From contig LPNZ01009365.1 in the NCBI GenBank assembly GCA_001655205.1, forward strand, positions 1 through 30,772: a DNA stretch of 30,772 bases, given 5' to 3'. The position numbers and the translations under genes were made by a program. The stretch comes from Lenisia limosa (lineage: Eukaryota; Breviatea). The notes below the pieces were generated by a model. It saw only the letters and a list, made by a program, of their open reading frames with translations. It did not search any database and was not told the DNA's origin. Within the stretch, counting starts at the first letter, position 1. Every line of letters begins with the position of its first letter. Below are positions 24,601 through 28,674 of the stretch, one piece after another.

Positions 24601-27600
24601 GGTTTTGCGAAACTCTGGTCTATTTATTCCTAATATTGTTTAATTTGTTGCTGATAGCGACTTAAAGGAAGACAAGAGTATTTATTTTTACATAGAACTC
24701 TATTGATGAGTTGGAGAAGCGGATGTCTTCGTAACATCTTCTTTTAGTGCTTCTAAATCCCGTGATTGAACTGTTCTAATGAAAATGACGGTTTCTGTGC
24801 AGAATATAGGGCTTCCCCCTGCAATTAATAATCATAGCATTCCAAAGGACAGATGGGCATATTATACAACATACCACTTTGGCTAATATCTACTACTATG
24901 GTCTTATATATTATATTCTGACATACAATGAGATTTTCTTTAATAGAACGTGTATGTATTAACAGGCGCTCATCTTTTTGTTTCCCCTTTTCCCTCACTA
25001 ATACAGATTGAAAACCATGCAATCTACTTCTTGAGTAACGCTGAGGCTCGCGAACGGTTATCCGAAGCAGAACTGACATTTTGTATCAGGTACGACACTC
25101 CTCTTTTTAACAAACCAAGACCAATTACAATTACATATACTCCATCGAAACCTTTGTTCTTTTTGGCGTTTTGTTCACGACCCAGGTACGTGGACATGTT
25201 TGAGGAAGCTATGAAGAACGGCGTACTTGGTAGCCTCCCGGATGCACCATCTTTACGATCTTTGGTGCATGTGGACGAGACAACCGGTCAAGACATGGGT
25301 CTGGGGTAAACACTATGACACATATCCCAACGAGCGAGATAATTTCGGTATAATGTGTTGTTGTACTCATTTATTTTTCTTAATAAATAATAAGTTCTTC
25401 TTTTACTCGCTTATCAAGTAGTTAATCGTCCTGATATGGACAAGTTAGTCCGAGCCAAAACCGCGGAACCTCAAGATAACCTTTTCATTGGGTGTGTTTC
25501 TAAGGCACTAAACTCCTGTCTGACAGGTTGATTCTTTTTTATTCCCCTAAGGTACAAATTATTTCAGTAAATATTATCTCAAAAGTTGGAACTTGTTTTG
25601 ACATTTTGTTTTCAGTGACTTATTGCAGGAATCGACGCTACAATCTCAAGGCTGAAGAGGAGGTAGAGGGCAAGTACAGCGACATTCTCCCTGCTCTTCA
25701 GGAGGAAAAGTTGTTTTTGGTTTGACTTCTTGGGAATGGTATTTGTTAATTAGGAATTGTACCTGTTGTATCAATAGATTGTATATTAGTCATTTTTCTT
25801 GTGTTTTTATCGACCAAAAGGACACAGCACACACACACACACACACGATACTGCTGTATGTAATCACACTTTCCCATCCTCATCAGATATTCATTAACTA
25901 AAGTGGTACAACTAAATAGGGCAATCTGTCAAAAGCGGCTCTGTCATTGGCATATACGTAACAATGGTATGAGAACTGAGTAGTAGTCACATTCGACACC
26001 ACTGAAATCATCATAACATTGTTGGAGTGGTGTTCATCACAACATATTTGGAATGTTGTTCATGGAAATGTACAAAGAAAATGATAGTAAGAAATAAAAA
26101 AACAGTTGCCCCCCCCCCCCNNNNNNNNNNNNNNNNNNNNNNNNNNNNNNNNNNNNNNNNACACTACTGCGGGTGGAACATCATATGTTCGCGAAAAGTA
26201 CACCTATTATTGTGAGTAACTATTTTTGACGGTATTGGGGTAGAATGGCCTTTATGGCATAATATTAATAAAGGTGCCCCCCCCCCCCCNNNNNNNNNNN
26301 NNNNNNNNNNNNNNNNNNNNNNNNNNNNNNNNNNNNNNNNNNCGACTCGTAACGAGTACTATTGGCGGCTCCGATGAAGGCGAGAGTAATATCTTTCGTG
26401 CTTGGAAGTGAGAATCATCTTGTTGATGTCTTCTTCCCTAACCCCAAAAGTATAGTTTTATTGACAAACAGATTTTTTGGGAGCCATAACAAACCTTGTG
26501 ATGACACCGGTGAATGTATAGAATTCAGCGAGATTGTGGGCTGCCCCAAGTGTTATTCTCGACTGGACAGTCACGACAGGTTATGAAACAAATACCCACA
26601 CTACTTTGGCACATTCGAACACTATATGTGCCTAAATGATATGCCGATTGTCTGTTGTATTTCTACAATGTATAATCCAATAATGGTACTTTTTTGCTGT
26701 TATTATGTGTCCAACAATCACCAGTACAAACCAAAAGAGGGGGACTATCGGTAATGGCTGTCAAAAAAGTTGGAGTATTGTAGCGGTACGGCTTTGGAAG
26801 GTCTAAAGACATAATCAAATGTTAGCCATTCCTGAGGGTCAGAACAGGGTCAAGTGGTCTTACCAACCAATAGACTGCTCTGTCGACTCCAACTGCTCAA
26901 AGTGACAAAGGGACCTGTCCGTTCCGGGAACAACGAAAATAACATACACAGTCACGTCGGTTTGGAGTGCCTGTGGGGTTAACGTGTGTCCCTTTTCAGA
27001 AGCCTGATTGACAGCGTACCGTGTTACTGGAGTGCACCCTGGCATGTATGGTTTGGCCTGCGGTCAAATCCACAGTTGGAAGTTGTGTGACTGTGACCTA
27101 AAATATGAAACTTCAATACAGAGGGGATCAGGAGGAAATCAATAAAGCACATGTCTAGTGAACCAAAGAAGGAAAAACAACACACAACCAACTTATACAC
27201 CTACATCATCATTACTGAAGAATTACCCACGGATTTTGGTGTTACGAGGTTCGGCGTAAAGAGAACAAAGAACTCCTGACCAGTGCTGACAATCTCGGGG
27301 GGGACCGCAATTGATAATTCCCCCGTTACAGAAATCTTCCAAAGTTAATGCAATGCCATCAATATGATACGTGAGTACAATTCAAATAAAAAAAACTGTA
27401 CTGGGACAAAATTGAGTATTATTCAATCCCCAATCATCGAATGTATCCTAATAATTACCAACTAAAAGTAAAAAATACATATAAAGGGAATAATTTACCT
27501 AAAAACACACTTACCAATTTGTATGCGTAAAAAGTTGGTTCCTTGGACTTGAGTATGGCTTCCTCTAAATATGNNNNNNNNNNNNNNNNNNNNNNNNNNN

Positions 27601-28419
27601 NNNNNNNNNNNNNNNNNNNNNNNNNNNNNNNNNNNNNNNNNNNNNNNNNNNNNNNNAAAAGAATTAATCGATAAAAGAGGACAATGATATCACTTATGAC
27701 AGAACATCAAAAAATGATGTAATATGCAATTTAACAATGTATACGCAATAACAACACAATCTTCCCAACTTTAGTAACAGCATCACTTTCATAGACAGGG
27801 TCTTGGAGGCCCAGGTGGTCTTGATTGACCTGACCAGCAGCTATAACATGAGGTGTAAAATAATAACTTTTGACATATAACAGGAGATGGTTTTCGCCCT
27901 ACTATCATTTTTGATCCTGTCAGTAATTTGGGCCAATAAGAATGCATGGAAACCACCAAATAACTTTCCCATTATTGAATGAAATATCAAAGTTGCCACG
28001 TCACCCCCCCCCCCACCAATATTATCGCTTGATATGACCGCAGTGCCCTCAAACGATTCCACTCTGCCAAGTTAATGTAATGGTGCTCAATTGAGATATA
28101 TTCAAGTGAATCAGTTTGGAATTTAGTGTAAAAATTAAAATTGGATGGTGAAATGAAAAAAAAATAATGACAACAGCAACTCATAGCCTATCACCTAACG
28201 CTCTATTACTCTTTTTTCAACAGGTTCATGATAGACTTCAGACAATATAAACCTCCAAAGCAAACATGATATCTTGAATTGCAGTTTTGCCGCTTGAGAA
28301 TTGCTGAACACTGGATTGTATTAGGGTGTTTCTTGAGGATTCCCGGTCACTGTACTTCACACTCCCCCTTACGCCAGTCCAGAGCAAATGAGAGCGGCTA
28401 AGAGAAGAGTGGAAATCAT
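87..28419 (-). CDS. giant multi-domain cell-surface protein: signal peptide, LamG, filamin-like, Cys-rich stalk, multi-TM (many exons)
   Basis: Probably one gene of several thousand codons running right to left. A signal peptide at 28373-28419 is followed by beta-rich repeats, about seven LamG-type domains, a cadherin/Ig-like stretch, nine or ten filamin-like repeats, a GCC2/GCC3-like cysteine-rich stalk, eight or nine membrane helices and a cytosolic tail. Exons are short (about 50-200 bp) with small GT-AG introns. The last exons join in phase: 632-687, 445-529, 219-361 and 87-156, ending in VVLQQ and TGA at 87-89. Such proteins are predicted surface receptors or adhesins; no ligand can be inferred. 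The single-gene reading rests on the absence of any other signal peptide or internal stop-plus-start and on beta-rich exons lying on both sides of SLD5. Two genes split near 23.6-25.9 kb remain possible. Twelve N-gaps fall inside it. Confidence 0.75.
691..792 (-). repeat. three 34-bp tandem copies filling an intron
   Basis: Copies at 691-724, 725-758 and 759-792 differ at a few bases. In the sense strand each unit reads TCTCAACCATCSCAACTCA and then ends in CTTTTTGG, CTTTCAGG or CTTTTAGG. They fill 102 of the 116 nt of the intron 688-803, between the last membrane helix and the tail exon 632-687. The copy nearest the exon supplies the real acceptor TTTTAG. Confidence 0.8.
804..3293 (-). other. 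multi-pass membrane domain (8-9 helices)
   Basis: Helix 1 LQLLLILF joins across an intron to VVILLGCVLLIVLAG (3073-3233). The exon 2791-2915 reads WPSELLALFDFLSVFNLN then LDYTSPECSIPLTYW. The 'FNLNLD...PEC' signature is shared by the membrane domain of many protist GCC2/GCC3 proteins (family memory, not searched). Further helices: LLIPVLILMVLPVAYLFFGL (about 2450-2510), SLIIGAFLSVLVIGYTSL (about 2080-2140), IILAVPIYALGFPMLVLYL (about 1735-1790), WESMILSRKLAIVLAVTF (about 1440-1500), VVGLAVLFVALLFQTF (about 1240-1300), FFTLCTTYLTLFTGLLFYS (about 1120-1175) and MAYFIIILI joined to VINIIAAIIATII (about 830-980). 'YALGFP' followed by a helix and 'RNRHRL', then 'RYSVL..PYR' and 'W...ILSRKL', follows the expected order. 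The gap 2568-2707 hides one loop or helix. Confidence 0.8.
3200..4065 (-). other. GCC2/GCC3-like cysteine-rich stalk
   Basis: Cysteine-spaced blocks precede the first membrane helix: CVNCPADYFMEGTSTFPSTC and VQCPAKTTTNTV (3910-4030), LPSQCICKENFFGPNGKPC (about 3765-3845), CPNGGICPVGSKLPLPAPG with YWAAQEDQTILYKCYPV (3510-3613), TACSGGEQSECAEGYDG (about 3385-3440), and LCGACAANYYRLGDSCKACP (3200-3293). Spacing such as 'C..CPA....G.......C..Cp' is that of GCC2_GCC3/ephrin-receptor-like repeats. The order 'C.GG....C..GY.G..C..C...yy..g..C..C' directly before a hydrophobic helix is the usual juxtamembrane arrangement in protist receptors of this type. The acceptor near 3632 is preceded by 13 C in the sense strand, next to the gap at 3646-3744. 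Confidence 0.75.
6228..6285. repeat. 40-bp-spaced direct duplication
   Basis: AATCATCTAACAGCATAT occurs at 6228-6245 and 6268-6285. It is intronic for the giant gene. In the sense strand each copy contains TGCTGTTAG, an acceptor-like string, but neither fits the reading frame of the next exon (VAPKASITSPQAAA). Confidence 0.8.
6687..6728. repeat. 24-bp-spaced direct duplication
   Basis: GAGCAACCAACGGATGAC occurs twice within 42 bp, in an intron of the filamin-like region. Confidence 0.8.
11459..11471 (-). other. intron 5' end: GT followed by 11 G
   Basis: The exon ...VECLTGTI ends ACCATCG|GT, followed by eleven G and CAG. The phase is 1. The partner exon lies near or in the gap at 11273-11342, so the join is unproved. 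Confidence 0.5.
11828..12098. other. assembly gap (271 N) inside the giant gene
   Basis: The largest of twelve N-gaps, in the cadherin/Ig-like stretch; an exon may be hidden. Other gaps: 2568-2707, 2993-3072, 3646-3744, 4671-4735, 9417-9538, 11273-11342, 15874-15923, 18432-18499, 26121-26160, 26290-26342 and 27574-27656. Confidence 0.98.
13270..14585 (-). other. LamG-like domain 7 preceded by Gly/Glu-Pro linker
   Basis: About 14460-14540 reads MAGPFGEPLPETTVTPGG. About 14210-14310 reads YSGEGGGGGGEEPEPEPGA then CDGKVSDPILLK, a flexible Gly and Glu-Pro linker. LamG-type blocks follow: REFQEAYVIGSTFLTSDPF (14055-14130), HGSRNMEWIINDLVLHHL (about 13910-14020), LWRFEVNADNVQFIVYTA, LQLKHYTLQYNRLDSQP and TIFIEGVEVGRV (13655-13840), and VGYLSCSAMVVDELVIQMS (about 13280-13360). 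'hytLqYnrldsqptiFIeGvevGrv' aligns with the LamG 'W..va...dg....lyvnG..vg' hairpin, and 'DELVIQM' with the last strand. Confidence 0.7.
14600..16690 (-). other. LamG-like domain 6 (exons, may contain a degenerate second copy)
   Basis: Blocks: LFVSVDPSEPHWALGSKF and FDIPYADPMFFKS (about 16580-16685); EFVGPMLDTTPCVEASDT, DCFGMITVTSENPGTGS and AKPDLIVGSR (16050-16228); HPFMIQMDFKVTLGDIIMS (about 15745-15810); HLLFGRQCGDPSIQHGG and VMLYLQKDGPNYEAIFE (15458-15590); SGMDKDVTTTAIPLTSDKW (about 15225-15297); HPNVDFAAWVKPTDDLTG and VFGISFDGQFVEQT (15058-15180); DLADICDMVIGRHAGVV (14855-14953); and FRLLNQAPADENEFGM onward (14632-14790). 'VDFAAWVKP...vfgisfdg' is a typical LamG strand pair, and 'GYSDSEIHIDRFRLLN' the closing strand. 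Length and repeated motifs suggest two fused or eroded units. A gap lies at 15874-15923. Confidence 0.6.
16740..18100 (-). other. LamG-like domain 5 (exons)
   Basis: Exons read YAFEVTFQPMIPMANYLPG and LPGLNFEYTPPADNPAVAT (about 17910-18080), IQNFFEAISGIEPFNIGKP (about 17710-17790), RDMSPVRRVISATDFSQ and VELRDFLTV (about 17590-17680), LIKFSLSVTPQSDTDVRL (about 17475-17545), RNINFWFKVETWSGGSD and LLTLEG (about 17320-17400), and MDSKMCLAFYKDATQHV then LNLWTHVGAFWTI (about 17040-17156). It closes near GFGRGSLKITR (about 16742-16800). The 'inFWfkve...allt' and 'tlnlWthVgaFw' strands support LamG; the flanking exons are assigned by position. Confidence 0.65.
18869..18920 (+). repeat. 52-bp inverted repeat, arm A (spans a 5' splice site)
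   Basis: This arm matches the minus strand of 19686-19737 at 45 of 52 bases, beginning with a 21-base identity. It covers 44 nt of the 68-nt intron 18845-18912 and its donor AATG|GTAGGA. In the plus direction it reads ERILDGSVFNQLFLPL, nearly the peptide encoded by arm B. Confidence 0.85.
19209..19345 (-). repeat. 27-bp tandem array of in-phase 3' splice sites
   Basis: Five copies are present; the plus-strand CTGCAG cores lie at 19220, 19247, 19274, 19301 and 19331 (spacing 27, 27, 27, 30). In the sense (minus) strand each unit contains ACTTACTCTGCAG, a pyrimidine-rich acceptor, followed by CCGACATCATC. The units are 9 codons long and also encode TTYSAADII. The upstream donor (near 19521) leaves in phase 1 and every copy accepts in phase 1, so any copy could serve as the 3' splice site. 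Confidence 0.85.
19399..19499. mobile_element. MITE copy 1, hAT-like, 101 bp
   Basis: The element starts CAGGGCTTCACTTCGG and ends GATGTGAAACCCTT, giving imperfect terminal inverted repeats of about 20-25 bp. An exact 8-bp duplication GTTACAAA flanks it (19391-19398 and 19500-19507). The interior carries ATTTATCGATAAAT and ATCGAT palindromes. An 8-bp target duplication and a CAGGG-type end are features of hAT elements. It lies in an intron of LamG domain 4, just upstream of the 27-bp array. It has no coding capacity. Confidence 0.75.
19686..19737 (-). repeat. 52-bp inverted repeat, arm B (exon and 5' splice site)
   Basis: This arm is the exon part encoding ERILDGSIFTQLF plus the donor TTC|GTACC (exon end 19698) and the start of the 47-nt intron 19651-19697. 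Its reverse complement lies at 18869-18920. Confidence 0.85.
19900..20990 (-). other. LamG-like domain 3 (exons)
   Basis: Exons read VLDLMNNPRIPQIDPAQ and IAFHFDARAYPSI (20887-20975), FNEDGGLLLRTQHDPLASN (about 20768-20823), DGVLSFDGAGVSNGSFQP (about 20580-20660), ISYATATLVNLE (about 20513-20550), NLNKGMISFWVRPDYDQDD then ENPVFILGSYCTPTDAP (20275-20450), RSGQWSWVEASWGGTNGD (about 20100-20215), and ACPFRIGGAPTWNSFMGS then VDNLAIQNG (about 19912-20015). This is the clearest LamG unit of the window: a 'gvlsFdG' first strand, 'isfWvrp', 'GQWswvea', and a 'fxigg...fmGsvDnlai' end. Confidence 0.8.
20985..22190 (-). other. LamG-like domain 2 (exons)
   Basis: The domain opens with AYIPFDDQDLSTIRIYFPG (about 22105-22180), then NRFDVLGELNSSPASLYDS and ATSISVTASGYTANKV (about 21890-21990). 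It continues LETPLMDMSSGYTSYLDGE and THSFVATGDGATV (21420-21510), FYLDGVSVFNDAYVTG (about 21275-21320), and closes with DGFMRAFDSSHMEHNS and DYIIVLKTALMSSQ (21060-21200). The 'HSFVATGDGATVxFYLDGVSV' pair matches the LamG hairpin carrying the 'xYlDGv' motif. The final 'DYIIVLKTALMSSQ' matches the closing 'iddvriYnraLs..ei' strand. Confidence 0.75.
22290..23335 (-). other. LamG-like domain 1 (exons)
   Basis: Exons read VNDMDPPATSPPSTAFRTY (about 23235-23325), GDMTDFPDILSDYVLFIRP (about 23165-23210), IAFSNEFITLCQAG (about 23005-23055), VQPGQWIHAAVIWRL then LQLLINGHD (22781-22875), AGMYSGTPALPPSKTAKG then RIYFGFTVGVMM (about 22590-22675) and GEHPEFFIDEVKV (about 22490-22535). The 'GQWxHxAVxW...LxLxINGxxV' and 'FFIDEVKV' strands are the hallmark of the LamG/pentraxin (concanavalin-like) jelly roll, where 'GxWhhvavtw' precedes the 'lyvnG' strand. 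The GHD exon ends in a GT followed by ten G and joins AGMYS in phase 0. Confidence 0.75.
22769..22780 (-). other. intron 5' end: GT followed by 10 G
   Basis: In LamG domain 1 the exon ...LINGHD ends CATGAT|GT, followed by ten G and TACTC. It joins the exon AGMYSGT in phase 0, a secure join. Confidence 0.75.
23452..23597 (-). CDS. exon left of the nested gene, same beta-rich family
   Basis: Between a CATCAG acceptor and a GTTTGT donor the minus strand is open: SSQGFAHAFALFFVASSNQV, then a stretch with RYVNPSVTQLW and STTALQQSDSSG. The hydrophobic alternation and the 'F..Y' spacing resemble the exon at about 25900-25990 on the other side of SLD5, which is the main reason for joining the two sides into one gene across a 2.3-kb intron. 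The phase across that intron could not be proved, and a small exon could be missing. Confidence 0.5.
23598..24036. promoter_or_regulatory. AT-rich spacer upstream of SLD5 with one GC-rich patch
   Basis: No coding exon is visible on either strand. The spacer is about two-thirds A+T except for TTGCGCCGGCGGAG at 23803-23816, flanked by GGAGAAATCTCC (about 23780-23791) and a later TTTCTCC (about 23832-23838) that could pair with it. As the region just upstream of a replication gene it probably holds the SLD5 promoter. The GC patch resembles an E2F/MBF-type GCGC core, but the match is partial. Confidence 0.35.
24037..25725 (+). CDS. SLD5: GINS complex subunit SLD5 (7 exons)
   Basis: SLD5 (GINS4) is one of four GINS subunits, which with Cdc45 and Mcm2-7 form the CMG replicative helicase in the nucleus. 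Exons: 24037-24180, 24288-24341, 24408-24473, 25007-25089, 25186-about 25286, 25422-25491 and 25629-25725 (TGA 25723-25725), giving about 204 residues against 223 in the human protein (recalled). Recognition: the helical A-domain carries LAPDVLVYQEHTVSRAHEIL, then MELEVCKIRHLIAEYHRTRL (the SLD5 'MExerirYvlssYlrcRL' helix), then IENHAIYFLSN and LSEAELTF...YVDMFEEAM. The C-terminal B-domain follows NRPDMDKLVRAK and EPQDNLFIG with YNLKAEEEVEGKYSDILP and LFLV. The exon 5 donor is uncertain (GTCAAG at 25287 or GTCTGG at 25299, both phase 1). The gene lies on the opposite strand inside an apparent intron of the giant gene. Confidence 0.85.
24474..25006 (+). other. SLD5 intron 3 (533 nt)
   Basis: This is the longest intron of SLD5, between RTRLQK and IENHAIYF. 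It is AT-rich with no convincing exon. A short open block NSIDELEKRMSS (24709-24744) stands alone, and the human protein has no insertion at this point. No repeat or RNA gene is seen. Confidence 0.5.
25828..25846. repeat. (CA)n microsatellite
   Basis: A run of CA dinucleotides follows GGACACAG, about 100 bp downstream of the SLD5 stop codon, inside the apparent intron of the giant gene. Confidence 0.9.
25890..28075 (-). other. N-terminal beta-rich repeats of the giant protein (several exons)
   Basis: Short open blocks alternate with intron-like sequence. About 28018-28065 reads VESFEGTAVISSDNI and joins in phase 1 to AAGQVNQDHLGLQDPVYES (about 27780-27840). About 27240-27330 reads ISVTGELSIAVPPEIVSTGQ onward. 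About 26870-27110 reads VTVTQLPTVDLTAGQ and later TDVTVYVIFVVPGTDRS. About 26460-26585 reads VVTVQSRITLGAAHNLAEF. About 26343-26380 reads TKDITLAFIGAANS. About 26165-26205 reads VYFSRTYDVPPAVV. About 25900-25990 reads VSNVTTTQFSYHCYVYAND. Alternating hydrophobic residues and repeated 'TVxxxxxL' patterns suggest beta-sandwich adhesion repeats of one family, which I do not recognise. Gaps at 26121-26160, 26290-26342 and 27574-27656 hide parts. Confidence 0.6.
28004..28016 (-). other. intron 5' end: GT followed by 11 G
   Basis: In the sense strand the exon ...SSDNI ends ATTG|GT, followed by eleven G and TGACG. The donor phase (1) fits the next exon AAGQVNQD. It is one of three intact GT-poly-G donors in the window. 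Confidence 0.6.
28373..28419 (-). CDS. first exon of the giant gene: signal peptide
   Basis: ATG at 28419-28417 opens MISTLLLAALICSGL plus two bases, then a GTAAGG donor at 28372. The next exon (28253-28310, after a CCAG acceptor) enters in matching phase and continues A-VQQFSSGKTAIQDIMFALE up to a GTTTAT donor. The hydrophobic core followed by SGLA-V is a typical secretory signal with a likely signal peptidase cut after SGLA. This start sits 255 bp from the oppositely oriented prolidase start. How exon 2 joins the exon at about 28.02-28.07 kb is not settled, because the obvious acceptor is out of phase. Confidence 0.7.
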
Positions 28420-28674
28420 GTCTCCTTTACTATAATTTTTCTCTTTCTCCCTTATTTATTTTAATTTAATTAATGATATCATCACACTGGCAAGATTGGA
28501 GGTTTCTGGCGCGCTCTTCTCAAGCTCCAAGCTCTTCCATGCATGTTCAAGGTTTTCGGACGAATTCCTTGGGGGGGTATGTAAACTGCTGCCTTTTCTC
28601 TACCTAAAACCAACGAAAACAAGTGTGTAATATTGCAATATCATCTACTCTCTATCCAACACAACTAATTCAAT
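28420..28674. promoter_or_regulatory. shared divergent promoter between the giant gene and prolidase
   Basis: Only 255 bp separate the signal-peptide ATG (28419, minus) from the prolidase ATG (28675, plus), so both promoters and 5' UTRs must lie here. The left part is AT-rich (TTATTTATTTTAATTTAATT, 28452-28471). The centre holds a GC-rich patch TTTCTGGCGCGCTCTTC at about 28502-28518. No clear TATA box or initiator can be assigned to either gene. Confidence 0.5.

Noticed and set aside
24709-24744. NSIDELEKRMSS as an extra SLD5 exon
   Set aside because: The SLD5 helix continues directly from RTRLQK to IENHAIYF, an in-phase join, and the known family has no insertion there.
26362-26586. Plus-strand 74-codon ORF
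   Set aside because: The minus strand here gives VVTVQSRITLGAAHNLAEF and TKDITLAFIGAANS, which fit the beta-rich repeats with splice sites.
27887-27982. Plus-strand 31-codon ORF MVFALLSFLILSVIWANKN..., signal-peptide-like
   Set aside because: It lies in an intron of the giant gene, ends quickly, and has no continuing exon or codon bias; a chance hydrophobic frame.
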